NCBI RefSeq assembly: GCF_019711375.1
Contig: NZ_CP081295.1
Span: forward strand, 434,001-498,000
Source: Qipengyuania aurantiaca
GTDB lineage: Bacteria > Pseudomonadota > Alphaproteobacteria > Sphingomonadales > Sphingomonadaceae
Direction: 5' to 3'
DNA: 64,000 nt
Made by a program: the position numbers and the translations under genes. Every line of letters starts with the position of its first letter. The stretch's first letter is position 1. Below, piece after piece: positions 26,444 through 35,284 of this stretch. The notes under the pieces are model-generated. The model worked only from the letters and a program-made list of their open reading frames with translations. It was not told the DNA's origin and did no database searches.

Positions 26444-26565
26444 TATCGATGAAAGTCGATGCAATTTTCGCGTGGCTGCGCTATACGTAACGAAGTGGCC
26501 CGAACGGTCGGATGCCCATCAGGGGTCCGGCGCATGAGGTCGACGCTAGAAAGGTCAGGGACTAC

Positions 26566-27471
26566 GTGAACACTACCAGAAGTTTGAGCGTTCCGGCGCT
26601 CGGCGGTGAGCAGAGCCTCAACCGCTATCTCTCCGAAATCAAGAAATTCCCGATCCTCACGCAGGAACAGGAATACATGCTTGCCAAGCGCTATGAAGAG
26701 CATGGCGACAGCGAAGCGGCTGCGCAGCTCGTCACTTCGCATCTGCGGCTCGTGGCGAAGATCGCCATGGGCTATCGCGGCTACGGCCTGCCCGTTTCGG
26801 ATCTCATTTCCGAAGGCAATGTCGGACTGATGCAGGGCGTCAAGAAATTCGAAGCCGACCGCGGCTTCCGCCTCGCCACCTATGCCATGTGGTGGATCAA
26901 GGCGAGCATCCAGGAATACATCCTTCGCAGCTGGTCTCTCGTGAAAATGGGCACGACCGCCGCGCAGAAGAAGCTGTTCTTCAACCTGCGCCGCATGAAG
27001 AAAAACCTCGATGCCTACGAGGACACCGACCTCCACCCGGACGATGTGCAGAAGATCGCGACCGACCTCGGCGTGCCCGAGCAGGAAGTGGTCAACATGA
27101 ACCGCCGGATGATGATGGGCGGCGATGGTTCGCTCAACGTGCCGATGCGCAACGGCGAGGAAGGCTCGGGCGAGTGGATGGACTGGCTGACGGACGACCG
27201 TCCGCTGCAGGACGAGACCGTTGCCGACGCGGAAGAAAAGGAAGTGCGCCACGAGATGCTGGTCGAGGCGATGGACGCCTTGAACGAGCGCGAGCAGCAC
27301 ATCCTCACCGAACGCCGCCTGACGGAAAACCCGCAGACGCTCGAAGAGCTGAGCCAGGTTTACAACGTCAGCCGCGAACGCATCCGCCAGATCGAAGTGC
27401 GCGCGTTCGAAAAGCTGCAGAAGGCGATGAAAGCTATCGCCGGCGAAAGGCTGCTTCCGGGCGTCGCCTGA
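26566..27471 (+). CDS. rpoH: RNA polymerase sigma factor RpoH (sigma-32, heat shock)
   Basis: A sigma-70 family factor of about 301 residues that directs transcription of heat-shock genes. Region 2 is DLISEGNVGLMQGVKKFE and LATYAMWWIKASIQEYILRSW, followed by the RpoH-box-like QKKLFFNLRRMKK. Region 4 has ERRLTENPQTLEELSQVY and the recognition helix VSRERIRQIEVRAFEKL. I preferred the GTG at 26566 (VNTTRSLSVPALGG), which gives family length and has AGGGA upstream; an ATG at 26512 would add 18 residues. Its stop abuts that of the convergent downstream gene. ClpXP and trigger factor genes, typical heat-shock partners, also lie in this window. Confidence 0.95.
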   Translation: MNTTRSLSVPALGGEQSLNRYLSEIKKFPILTQEQEYMLAKRYEEHGDSEAAAQLVTSHLRLVAKIAMGYRGYGLPVSDLISEGNVGLMQGVKKFEADRGFRLATYAMWWIKASIQEYILRSWSLVKMGTTAAQKKLFFNLRRMKKNLDAYEDTDLHPDDVQKIATDLGVPEQEVVNMNRRMMMGGDGSLNVPMRNGEEGSGEWMDWLTDDRPLQDETVADAEEKEVRHEMLVEAMDALNEREQHILTERRLTENPQTLEELSQVYNVSRERIRQIEVRAFEKLQKAMKAIAGERLLPGVA

Positions 27472-28179
27472 TTAGTCTTCGATTTGCATTTGCGAGGGGT
27501 CGGAAGCGTCGGTTTCCGGCCCCTTTTCTGATGTCTCGACGCGTGACAAAGTGCCGAGCGCTGGCTCAGCCAGCATACGCCTGGAGAAAGCGAGCAACTC
27601 TCGGCGCGAGTTGATCTTGCAATAGGCCGTGCCCCAAGCATCCATGTTGCGCGCTTCGAGCAACTTGCTTTTTGGGCAGCGTGACTGGAGCACCTTGAAT
27701 GTGGTCACCAAGCCATCGTCACCGCTAGGGCGAGCCATCAATGTATATTCGCTTCCAGGGATCATCCCTTGCTGAAGCACCCAAAGCTCCCAACGATTCC
27801 CGTCCTTCTGCGCATTGCCGATCTTAGCGAAGAAGCCGCGAGAGAAGTCAACACCTGCCAATTCATCCAGCTCATGGGCTACACGAATGTTGGTGGCACA
27901 GTGGAAGACACCGTAGTGGGAGAAACGGTACCAATTCGTTCCGGCAGCAAATTCGTCCGCTGGATTAGGCGTAAACTGCCAATCCCCGAAAGCGACTCTG
28001 CTTTCGCATCCCGCAATCACGTCGGGAGAGCTGTACCCACGAGGCCAAAACTCGTCCCATTCGAAATCATAAAGCGGCAGGTCAGAGTGTATGAGGGAGT
28101 TTTCCCACTCATACGGTTCTTCAGCCGAGATTTGTCCCGACTGCATGAGCAGTCCCGCTGCGAGTAGTTTTCTCCACAT
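27472..28179 (-). CDS. Secreted protein of unknown function
   Basis: A 235-residue protein with a short signal peptide (MWRKLLAAGLLMQSGQISAEE), so probably periplasmic. The body is rich in aromatic residues (YDFEWDEFWPRGY) with cysteines at GCESR, HCATN, RCPKS and YCKIN. The last 25 residues are acidic and Ser/Thr-rich. No family recognised. Its codon usage is less GC-rich than its neighbours (many AAT, GAA, TTT codons), hinting at weaker constraint or later arrival. The stop codon is directly adjacent to the rpoH stop. Confidence 0.65.
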   Translation of the reverse strand: MWRKLLAAGLLMQSGQISAEEPYEWENSLIHSDLPLYDFEWDEFWPRGYSSPDVIAGCESRVAFGDWQFTPNPADEFAAGTNWYRFSHYGVFHCATNIRVAHELDELAGVDFSRGFFAKIGNAQKDGNRWELWVLQQGMIPGSEYTLMARPSGDDGLVTTFKVLQSRCPKSKLLEARNMDAWGTAYCKINSRRELLAFSRRMLAEPALGTLSRVETSEKGPETDASDPSQMQIED

Positions 28180-28253
28180 TGCCTAGCGATAAGTGCAATT
28201 CTCGCGCGCAACAATACGTTGCCTCGGATTGGGCGCGTCCATATGGCTGTGGC

Positions 28254-28925
28254 ATGTTACGGCGCATCGCCTTCTATCTATTTAAACTTGGGCTTTGCCT
28301 CTTCGCGCTGAGTCTGGCGCTTGTCCTGCTGTTCAAATTCGTGCCTGTGCCCGTCACCGCGACCATGGTGATGGATGGGAATGGCATCACGAAGGACTGG
28401 GAGCCGCTTTCGGACATCGACCGCAACATGGTGCGGGCCGTGATCGCTGCGGAGGATGGCAAGTTCTGCAGCCATGACGGTTTCGACCGCAAGGCAATCG
28501 AAGACGCCATCGCGAACAACGCCAAGGGCGGTCGCATCCGCGGTGGCTCGACGATTAGCCAGCAGACCGCGAAGAACGTCTTCCTGTGGCAGGGCGGTGG
28601 CTATTTCCGCAAAGGGCTGGAGGCCTATTTCACGCTGCTGATCGAGAAGGTCTGGGGCAAGCGGCGGATCATGGAAGTCTATCTCAACATCGCTGAGACG
28701 GGCATCGGGACCTATGGCGTGGAAGCCGGTGCCCAGCGGTACTTCGGCAAGCCCGCTAATTCGCTAACCCCGCTCGAGGCGGCGCGCATGGCGGCGGCCC
28801 TCCCGCTGCCCAAGGAGCGCTCGGTCAAGAACCCGCAAGGCTGGCTGCGCGGCCATGGCAGCACAATTGCGGCACGGATCGGACAGGTACGCCGCGACGG
28901 CCTCGACGCCTGCGTTTACGAATAG
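28254..28925 (+). CDS. mtgA: Monofunctional biosynthetic peptidoglycan transglycosylase
   Basis: A 223-residue GT51 enzyme that polymerises lipid II into glycan strands at the inner membrane. One N-terminal membrane anchor is at about 6-29. The catalytic Glu67 sits in AVIAAEDGKF, and family motifs GGSTISQQTAKNVFLW, KRRIMEVYLNIAE and EAARMAAALPLP follow. No transpeptidase domain is present, distinguishing it from class A penicillin-binding proteins. The ATG at 28254 (MLRRIAF) is preferred over one at 28179, which lies antisense over the start of the divergent gene. Confidence 0.94.
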   Translation: MLRRIAFYLFKLGLCLFALSLALVLLFKFVPVPVTATMVMDGNGITKDWEPLSDIDRNMVRAVIAAEDGKFCSHDGFDRKAIEDAIANNAKGGRIRGGSTISQQTAKNVFLWQGGGYFRKGLEAYFTLLIEKVWGKRRIMEVYLNIAETGIGTYGVEAGAQRYFGKPANSLTPLEAARMAAALPLPKERSVKNPQGWLRGHGSTIAARIGQVRRDGLDACVYE

Positions 28926-29164
28926 CCGAGGCGTTTGGGGCGAGGCTGTTACCCTCTAGGGTGCCACCAACTCCCTCACGATCAACCGCGCCCAGCCTCG
29001 CCCGTCGCCTTTCTTGAGGCGCGTAAACCTTGCCCTTGGCGGTGAATGTTATAACATAGCGGTCCTGATATTCCGTATCACGTTGAATTCGTGTGGATTT
29101 TTCTTGAAGGCCCCGGCCACCTTGGCCTAATCCGGGGTCGAAACTGAGGGAAGGACAGCAGCGC

Positions 29165-30097
29165 TTGGGCATCGGACACAGCCACGACCATGCGGACGGG
29201 CACGACCACGCGCATGGTCACGGGCACAGCCACGCGCCGGCCGATTTCGGCCAGGCTTTCCTGATCGGCATCATCCTGAACACCGGCTTTGTCATCGTCG
29301 AGGCGGTGTATGGCTGGCTGTCGGGGTCCATGGCCCTCATCGCCGATGCCGGCCACAACCTCTCAGACGTACTCGCCCTCTTGCTAGCCTGGGGCGCGAG
29401 CGTTGCCGCCAAGCGTCCGCCAACCGAGCGCTTCACCTATGGCTACAAGAGCTCGACCATCCTCGCCGCGCTAGCTAACGCGGGGCTGCTGCTCATCGCC
29501 ATCGGCGCGATTGCCTTCGAGACGATCCACCGCATGGCCGAACCCGCGCCTGTCGAGGGCATGACCATGGTCATCGTCGCGGGCATCGGCATTGCGATCA
29601 ACACCGGCACCGCCCTCCTTTTCCTGCGCGGGCGCAAGCACGACATCAACATTCGCGGCGCCTTCCTGCACATGGCGGCCGACGCGCTGGTTTCGCTGGG
29701 CGTGGTAATTGCCGGCGTGCTCATAATCGTCACGGGCGCGAACTGGATCGACCCGCTGGTCAGTATCCTGATCGTGGCCGTCATCGCCTGGGGAACATGG
29801 GGCCTGCTCAAGGATAGCGTAGCCATGAGCCTGCTCGCCGTGCCCAAGGGCATTTCGGAGAGCAAGGTGCGCGGCTATCTGGCCGGGCTTCCGGGAGTAA
29901 AAGAGATCCACGAGCTGCATATCTGGCCCATGTCGACCACCGAGACGGCGCTGACCGCGCATCTCGTCATGCCGGGCGGCCACCCGGGCGATGCCTTTTT
30001 GGAGGAAGTGGCCGAAGAGCTGCAGCACCATCACAGGATCGGCCATACGACGATCCAGATCGAGCAGTCGCGCCTGCACTGCTCGGGCCGGTGCTGA
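29165..30097 (+). CDS. Cation diffusion facilitator (Zn/Co/Cd efflux)
   Basis: A 310-residue CDF transporter with a His/Asp-rich N-terminus (nine His within residues 5-23) that can bind metal, then six transmembrane segments. Metal-site residues of the family are in ALIADAGHNLSD (TM2) and HMAADALVS (TM5), and a C-terminal cytoplasmic domain follows (VKEIHELHIWPM). It resembles CzcD/ZitB, which export Zn2+, Co2+ or Cd2+ in exchange for protons. The start is TTG at 29165 with GGAAGGA about 9 bases upstream. Its stop overlaps the ATG of the ECF sigma gene (TGATG), so it heads a coupled operon. Confidence 0.92.
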   Translation: MGIGHSHDHADGHDHAHGHGHSHAPADFGQAFLIGIILNTGFVIVEAVYGWLSGSMALIADAGHNLSDVLALLLAWGASVAAKRPPTERFTYGYKSSTILAALANAGLLLIAIGAIAFETIHRMAEPAPVEGMTMVIVAGIGIAINTGTALLFLRGRKHDINIRGAFLHMAADALVSLGVVIAGVLIIVTGANWIDPLVSILIVAVIAWGTWGLLKDSVAMSLLAVPKGISESKVRGYLAGLPGVKEIHELHIWPMSTTETALTAHLVMPGGHPGDAFLEEVAEELQHHHRIGHTTIQIEQSRLHCSGRC

Positions 30098-30666
30098 TGC
30101 AGCCAGCCAGTCGCGAAGCGCGTGAACGCCTCAAGGCGGCCATGCAGCGACTGGCATCGGGCGAACGCTCTGCGCTCGAGGATATCTACCGCGCCACCTC
30201 GGCGAAACTATTCGGGATTTGCCTGCGTATCTTGGGCGACGAAAAGGAAGCCGAGGACGCCTTGCAGGACGTCTATATCTCTTTGTGGCGCCGGGCCGAC
30301 CGCTACGATCCCGAACGGGCGAGCCCGATCAGCTGGCTAGCCACCTTCGCGCGCAACCGCGCTATCGACCGGCTGCGCATGGGAAAGGTGCGCCAGGGCA
30401 GCGTGCCCGAGGACGCCGCCGCCCCCGTCGCCGACAAGGCCCCGCTGGCCGAGGCCCTGCTGATCGACGCCGAGCGCGAGGCCCGCGTCCATACCTGCCT
30501 CGATGCGCTGGAGGCAAACCCCCGCGAGGCGATCCGCACGGCCTTTTTCGAAGGCCGCACCTATGCCGAGATTGCCGAGGCGCGCGGCATCCCGCTGGGC
30601 ACGATGAAAAGCTGGGTCCGCCGCGGCCTCATGAAACTCAAGGCCTGTCTGGAGAAGGGCGAATGA
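30097..30666 (+). CDS. ECF-type RNA polymerase sigma factor
   Basis: A 189-residue group 4 sigma factor with region 2 (AKLFGICLRILGDEKEAEDALQDVY, then WLATFARNRAIDRLR) and region 4 (AFFEGRTYAEIAEARGIPLGTMKSWVRRGLMKL), joined by an acidic/alanine linker. It closely resembles the SigK type whose partner is an RskA-like anti-sigma factor. ATG at 30097 shares a base with the transporter stop; a GTG at 30091 is possible. It overlaps the downstream anti-sigma gene by four bases, so sigma and anti-sigma should be made together. Confidence 0.92.
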   Translation: MQPASREARERLKAAMQRLASGERSALEDIYRATSAKLFGICLRILGDEKEAEDALQDVYISLWRRADRYDPERASPISWLATFARNRAIDRLRMGKVRQGSVPEDAAAPVADKAPLAEALLIDAEREARVHTCLDALEANPREAIRTAFFEGRTYAEIAEARGIPLGTMKSWVRRGLMKLKACLEKGE

Positions 30667-31382
30667 CCGACGATCCCGCTCCCGAAGACATGATGGCCGC
30701 CGAATACGCCCTTGGCGTGCTCGAAGGCGAGGAGCTGCTGGCCGCGCGCGGGCGCGAAGCGCGCGATCCCGAATTCGCGGCCGAGGTCGCCTTGTGGCAG
30801 GACCGGCTCGCGCCGCTGCTGGACGAGGTCGATGCCGCAACCCCGCGCGAGGAAGTGTGGGAGCGGATATCGGCGGCCCTTGCTGACGCGGGCGAGTCCG
30901 GCGAGGTCGTCTCGCTCGCATCCCGCCTGCGCCGCTGGAAAATGGCCGCGGGCGTCGCCACCGCCGCTGCGGTCGCTGCTGTCACCTTGCTGGTGGCTTC
31001 ACCAACGCAGACGCCCTCGCCTGCTCCTGCCACTCCAGAAGCCCCGCTCGCCGCCTCGATTCCGATTGCCAACACGCAGCTTCGCCTTGCGGTGACCTAC
31101 CTCCCCGATCGCCAGGAACTGCTCGTTTCGGCGAGCGGCCTGACCGCCGACGGTGTCCACGACCACGAGCTGTGGCTGATTCCGCAAAGCGAGAACACGC
31201 CCCTGCTGTCGCTGGGCGTGGTCGCACCGGGCGAAGAGCGCCGCTATCCGCTCGCCCCCGAAGTTGCGGCCGAGATGGCCGACGGTTCGGACCTCGTGCT
31301 CACGCGCGAACCGCTGGGCGGCAAGCCACGCGACGCCGATGCCGGACCGGTGGTGGCCGAAGGGCGCCTGCAGAAAATCTGA
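30663..31382 (+). CDS. RskA-like anti-sigma factor
   Basis: A 239-residue membrane protein. The cytoplasmic N-terminal part (about 1-90) has the helical anti-sigma shape with MMAAEYALGVLEGEE, typical of RskA/anti-sigma-K proteins. One transmembrane helix lies at about 95-117. The periplasmic part begins with a Thr/Pro-rich linker and continues as an RskA C-terminal domain (GVHDHELWLIP, LVLTREPLGGKP). It should bind and silence the sigma factor encoded just upstream until cleaved or released. ATGA overlap with the sigma gene. Confidence 0.9.
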   Translation: MTDDPAPEDMMAAEYALGVLEGEELLAARGREARDPEFAAEVALWQDRLAPLLDEVDAATPREEVWERISAALADAGESGEVVSLASRLRRWKMAAGVATAAAVAAVTLLVASPTQTPSPAPATPEAPLAASIPIANTQLRLAVTYLPDRQELLVSASGLTADGVHDHELWLIPQSENTPLLSLGVVAPGEERRYPLAPEVAAEMADGSDLVLTREPLGGKPRDADAGPVVAEGRLQKI

Positions 31383-31390
31383 AGAATTTT

Positions 31391-31418
31391 GCATCCGCCG
31401 CGGCGGGCGCTTCGTAAC
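31391..31418 (+). promoter_or_regulatory. Candidate ECF sigma promoter of the fasciclin gene
   Basis: GCATCC (31391-31396) and CGTAAC (31413-31418) are separated by 16 bases. This is the layout of ECF promoters, with a CGTA-type -10. It lies about 50 bases before the fasciclin start. A match to a particular ECF group cannot be confirmed here. Confidence 0.35.
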
Positions 31419-31464
31419 TCCACGCACAAGTTGGACGGGGCTTGTGACAAACAGGAGTTACCCG

Positions 31465-32037
31465 ATGATCATTTCCAAGCAGCTCAAGGCCGCAGCGGCC
31501 GCATCCGTCCTCGCAATGGGCGGCCTCGCCCTTGCCACCGGCGCCCCGGCGCTCGCGCACAACCACAAGGAAAAGCCGGCCAAAACGCAGGCGAATATCG
31601 TCCAGACCGCAATTGGCACCGGCGTCCATGAGACGCTTGTCGCCGTAGTGCAGGCCGCCGACCTTGCGGATACGCTTTCCTCGCCCGGCCCCTTCACCGT
31701 TTTCGCGCCTACCGATGACGCCTTCGCCGCGCTTCCGGCCGGTACGGTCGACAGCCTGCTGCTGCCCGAGAACAAGCACCAGTTGCAGGACATCCTGAAA
31801 TACCACGTCGTCGCCGGGCGCGTGCCCGCCGCGGCCCTTTCCGCCGCAATCACGCGGAGCGGCGGCAGCTACAGTTTCGAAACGGTCGCAGGCGAAACCC
31901 TGACCGCGAGCTTTTCGGGCGACAACAACATCGTGATCACCGACGGCGCCAACCGCACGAGCACCGTGACCATGGCCGATGTGAAGACAACCAACGGCGT
32001 GATCCACGTCACCAACGGCGTCTTCCTGCCGGGCTGA
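31465..32037 (+). CDS. Secreted fasciclin (FAS1) domain protein
   Basis: A 190-residue protein with a signal peptide (cut after PALAHN, about residue 32) and one FAS1 domain. The domain shows the two conserved segments: H1-like GPFTVFAPTDDAFAALPAG and H2-like YHVVAGRVPA, then VTMADVKTTNGVIHVTNGVFLPG. FAS1 proteins act in adhesion or envelope contacts. AGGAG lies 7 bases before the ATG at 31465. It follows the sigma/anti-sigma pair by 82 bases, an arrangement like mycobacterial SigK-RskA-MPT70/83, so it is the likely regulon member. Confidence 0.92.
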   Translation: MIISKQLKAAAAASVLAMGGLALATGAPALAHNHKEKPAKTQANIVQTAIGTGVHETLVAVVQAADLADTLSSPGPFTVFAPTDDAFAALPAGTVDSLLLPENKHQLQDILKYHVVAGRVPAAALSAAITRSGGSYSFETVAGETLTASFSGDNNIVITDGANRTSTVTMADVKTTNGVIHVTNGVFLPG

Positions 32038-32093
32038 CCCTCCGCATTCCTCCAGCGCCGCAGGGTTCCCCCTTTTGCAGAAGCGGCGCCACT

Positions 32094-32137
32094 GGCCCCG
32101 CCCGCCGATCCAACCCGGCCGGCGGGGCCTTTTTTTT
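32094..32137 (+). terminator. Rho-independent terminator after the fasciclin gene
   Basis: GGCCCCGCC (32094-32102) pairs with GGCGGGGCC (32121-32129), followed directly by eight T residues. Confidence 0.9.
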
Positions 32138-32229
32138 CATTCGCGTGAAAGCATCCCAACCGAAGTGTGATCGCGATCCATTGCGCGCTCACCCGGCATT
32201 GGATAGCGCCCTCCGTCGAGGAGAGCGGA

Positions 32230-32934
32230 ATGCAAAAGCGTTGGATAATCGTTCCAATCGTGGTGCTGGCTGCCGTTGGCGGGCTTTGGCAAATATCGAA
32301 GGCGAAATGTTTTCAGTTGGTCGGGGACGTCGTCTGCCGCGTGGAAACCCAGCGCAAGATCGTTGCCCTGAGCTTCGACGATGGCCCGACGCCGGAAGGC
32401 GTCGACGCGATATTGCCGATCCTTGCGAAATACGATGCCTCCGCCACCTTTTTCCTGATCGGAAGCAGGATGGAGCGCTTTCCCGGCTCTGCCGAGAAAC
32501 TGTTGGCCGCAGGGCACGAGCTGGGAAATCACTCCTACACCCATCAACGCAATTTGCTGAAGCCGCAAAGCTTTTATGAAACCGAAGTCAACCGGACACA
32601 GGCGCTGCTGCAGACAGCCGGGTCAGACACTCGCTGGTTTCGTCCGCCATTCGGGAAACGCCTGATTGGTCTTCCGCTCGCGGTCGAACGGGCCGATCTG
32701 CTGACCATTACCTGGGATGTGGAGGAGCAGCCAGAAAAGTTCGACGGCAATCCAAGAGCCTTCGCCAGCGACATCATCGCACGCGTGAGGCCGGGATCGA
32801 TCATCCTGATGCATCCGATGTATCGCCACAACCAGACCGCCCGCGATGCCCTGCCACTTGTCCTCCAAGGGTTGCAGGAGCGTGGCTACGAGGTGGTCAG
32901 CGTTTCCCGATTACTGGACGCCGCCCCGGATTGA
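32230..32934 (+). CDS. Polysaccharide deacetylase (NodB homology domain), membrane-anchored
   Basis: A 234-residue carbohydrate esterase 4 protein. One N-terminal hydrophobic segment (about 5-21) anchors or exports it. The metal and catalytic motifs are in order: LSFDDGPTP (D50, D51), GNHSYTH (H101, H105), RPPFGKR, and LMHPMYRHNQTARDALP near the end. It should remove N- or O-acetyl groups from peptidoglycan, chitin-like or exopolysaccharide substrates; which one cannot be told. ATG at 32230 follows GAGAGCGGA. Confidence 0.9.
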   Translation: MQKRWIIVPIVVLAAVGGLWQISKAKCFQLVGDVVCRVETQRKIVALSFDDGPTPEGVDAILPILAKYDASATFFLIGSRMERFPGSAEKLLAAGHELGNHSYTHQRNLLKPQSFYETEVNRTQALLQTAGSDTRWFRPPFGKRLIGLPLAVERADLLTITWDVEEQPEKFDGNPRAFASDIIARVRPGSIILMHPMYRHNQTARDALPLVLQGLQERGYEVVSVSRLLDAAPD

Positions 32935-32951
32935 TCCTTGCCGAACGCGAA

Positions 32952-32983
32952 GACGCCGCGCAGTCGCTGGACTACGCGGCGTC
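32952..32983. terminator. Hairpin between convergent genes, possible two-way terminator
   Basis: GACGCCGCG (32952-32960) and CGCGGCGTC (32975-32983) form a perfect 9-bp stem with a 14-base loop between the ends of the deacetylase gene and clpX. A T-run is lacking on either side, so intrinsic termination is uncertain. Confidence 0.45.
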
Positions 32984-33007
32984 TCGAAATAGCTGGTTCT
33001 GAAGAGC

Positions 33008-34264
33008 CTAGGCCGCTTCTTCCTTGGGGCCGTGAACCTGGATCGGGTCCTTCTTGCCTTCGACCACATCGGCGTCGATCACGATCTCGGTCACGCCGTC
33101 CATGTCGGGCAGGTCGAACATCGTGTCGAGCAGGATGCCTTCCACGATCGAGCGCAGGCCGCGGGCACCCGTCTTGCGGGCGATGGCCTTCTCGGCGATC
33201 TTCTTGAGCGCGTCTTCCTGGAAGGTAAGCTCCACGTTCTCGAGTTCGAAGAGCTTCGCATACTGCTTGCACAGCGCGTTCTTCGGCTCGGTCAGGATGG
33301 TGATCAGCGCATCGGTGTCAAGATCGCGCAGCGTGGCAATGACCGGCAGGCGGCCGACGAATTCGGGGATCAGGCCGAACTTCAAGAGATCTTCCGGCTC
33401 GCCCTTTTCGAGCAGTTCGCCGATGCGGCGCTTGTCCGGATCGGCGACATGCGCGCCGAAGCCGATCGAGCGCTTCTGCAGGCGGTCGGCGATGATCTTT
33501 TCAAGCCCTGCGAAGGCGCCGCCACAGATGAACAGGATGTTCGTCGTGTCGACCTGCAGGAATTCCTGCTGCGGATGCTTGCGGCCGCCCTGCGGCGGTA
33601 CGCTGGCCGTGGTGCCTTCCATCAGCTTGAGGAGTGCCTGCTGCACGCCCTCGCCCGACACGTCGCGCGTGATCGAGGGATTTTCCGCCTTGCGGGTGAT
33701 CTTGTCGATTTCGTCGATATAGACGATGCCGTGCTGGGCCTTCTCGACGTTGTAGTCGGACGCCTGCAGCAGCTTCAAAATGATGTTCTCCACGTCCTCG
33801 CCCACGTAACCGGCTTCGGTCAGCGTGGTGGCGTCGGCCATGGTGAAGGGCACGTCGAAGGTGCGCGCCAGCGTCTGCGCCAGCAGCGTCTTGCCGCAGC
33901 CGGTCGGGCCGACGAGCAGGATGTTCGACTTGGCAAGCTCGACATCGCCTGCCTTGCCGCCGTGCTTGAGGCGCTTGTAGTGGTTGTGCACCGCGACCGA
34001 GAGGACGCGCTTGGCGCGGTCCTGACCGATCACGTAATCGTTGAGCGTCTCGAAGATTTCTTTGGGCGTCGGGACGTCGCCGTCTTTCTTGCCGGAGATG
34101 CCCGCCTTGGTTTCTTCGCGGATGATGTCGTTGCACAGTTCGACGCATTCATCGCAGATGAACACGGTCGGGCCCGCAATCAGCTTGCGCACCTCGTGCT
34201 GCGACTTGCCGCAAAAGCTGCAGTACAGCGTGGATTTGCTATCGGTTCCGCTCAACTTGGTCAT
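33008..34264 (-). CDS. clpX: ATP-dependent Clp protease ATP-binding subunit ClpX
   Basis: A 418-residue AAA+ unfoldase that feeds tagged or damaged proteins to ClpP. The N-terminal zinc domain has C15-x2-C18 and C37-x2-C40. The ATPase core has Walker A GPTGCGKT, Walker [11 protein letters not shown], the pore loop GYVGED and the IGF-type ClpP docking loop SIGFGA. In Caulobacter ClpXP degrades CtrA with help from CpdR, so it connects to the ChpT gene here. It is separated from clpP by 195 bases on the same strand. Confidence 0.98.
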   Translation of the reverse strand: MTKLSGTDSKSTLYCSFCGKSQHEVRKLIAGPTVFICDECVELCNDIIREETKAGISGKKDGDVPTPKEIFETLNDYVIGQDRAKRVLSVAVHNHYKRLKHGGKAGDVELAKSNILLVGPTGCGKTLLAQTLARTFDVPFTMADATTLTEAGYVGEDVENIILKLLQASDYNVEKAQHGIVYIDEIDKITRKAENPSITRDVSGEGVQQALLKLMEGTTASVPPQGGRKHPQQEFLQVDTTNILFICGGAFAGLEKIIADRLQKRSIGFGAHVADPDKRRIGELLEKGEPEDLLKFGLIPEFVGRLPVIATLRDLDTDALITILTEPKNALCKQYAKLFELENVELTFQEDALKKIAEKAIARKTGARGLRSIVEGILLDTMFDLPDMDGVTEIVIDADVVEGKKDPIQVHGPKEEAA

Positions 34265-34459
34265 TTCCTGCTCTGCCCCCGCCTAGCCCTACAATACAGG
34301 GATTCGCCGACTCTAGGCCGGTGACGGGATGGGTCAATATCTCACTACCAGCTACCCCTTGCCATAAGCTGAAGGCCAAAGGGTTGCCCGGTGGCTAGGA
34401 CAAATCTGCAACAGTCCCCCTGGGAGACAAAAGCACCCAGGGTTACTGCGGGGTAAAGA

Positions 34460-35173
34460 TTACTCCGGCGCGCCGCCCGAGCCCTTGTCCTCGTCCTTCA
34501 CCGGCTCGTCGTCGCCCTCGTTTTCGGGGCGCGCTTCGAACACCTTGTCGACGATGCCGAATTTCATCGCTTCCTCGGCCTCGAGGAAGGTGTCGCGGTC
34601 CATCGCCTTTTCAATCTCGGTCAGGCTCTTGCCGGTGTACTGGACATAAAGGTCGTTCATACGCTTGCGGATCCGCAGGATCTCGCGCGCCTGGATTTCG
34701 ATGTCCGACGCCATGCCGCGGGCACCGCCCGAAGGCTGGTGGACCATGATGCGGGCGTTGGGCAGCGCGATGCGCATGCCGGGTTCGCCAGCGGCAAGGA
34801 GGAAGCTGCCCATCGAGGCGGCCTGGCCGATGCACACGGTCGAGACGCGCGGCTTGATGTACTGCATGGTGTCGTGGATCGCCATGCCGGCCGTCACCAC
34901 GCCGCCGGGCGAGTTAATGTACATGCTGATCGGCTTGGACGGGTTTTCGCTTTCGAGGAACAGCAGCTGCGCCACGATGAGCGAGGCCATGGTGTCTTCC
35001 ACCTGGCCGGTGACGAAGACGATGCGTTCGCGCAGCAGGCGGCTGAAGATGTCAAAGGCGCGTTCGCCGCGGCTCGACTGTTCGACCACGGTCGGCACCA
35101 GCGCCCCGGTGATGGGATCGCGGGTGAACTGGCCCTGCGTGCCGTGTGCTTCGCTGCCGAAGAGGTCGATCAT
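34460..35173 (-). CDS. clpP: ATP-dependent Clp protease proteolytic subunit ClpP
   Basis: A 237-residue serine peptidase. The catalytic Ser120 lies in [13 protein letters not shown] and His145 in IMVHQPSGG, with the Asp following in the usual place. It forms a tetradecameric barrel with ClpX or ClpA. Compared with E. coli ClpP (207 residues) it has a C-terminal acidic extension of about 25 residues ([15 protein letters not shown]). The ATG at 35173 is the only good start. It lies upstream of clpX, with a chemoreceptor gene further upstream. Confidence 0.98.
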   Translation of the reverse strand: MIDLFGSEAHGTQGQFTRDPITGALVPTVVEQSSRGERAFDIFSRLLRERIVFVTGQVEDTMASLIVAQLLFLESENPSKPISMYINSPGGVVTAGMAIHDTMQYIKPRVSTVCIGQAASMGSFLLAAGEPGMRIALPNARIMVHQPSGGARGMASDIEIQAREILRIRKRMNDLYVQYTGKSLTEIEKAMDRDTFLEAEEAMKFGIVDKVFEARPENEGDDEPVKDEDKGSGGAPE

Positions 35174-35284
35174 GAAAATCCTTCCGTCTGAATATCGTGC
35201 GCCTATGTCGCCATCGCAGGCGCGATGTTCAAGGGGGTTAATTACGCACTCGGCGAACTACCCCCAGCAAGCGTGATATCGGCG

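Noticed and set aside
29111..29137. CCCCGG/CCGGGG hairpin in the leader of the CDF gene as a metal riboswitch
   Set aside because: Only six base pairs and no match to a known metal-sensing RNA such as the czcD or yybP-ykoY class; too weak to call.
34418..34442. Hairpin CCCTGGG/CCCAGGG between clpP and clpX as a terminator
   Set aside because: It has a 7-bp stem and an 11-base loop without a T-run on the minus strand, and clpP-clpX are probably co-transcribed.
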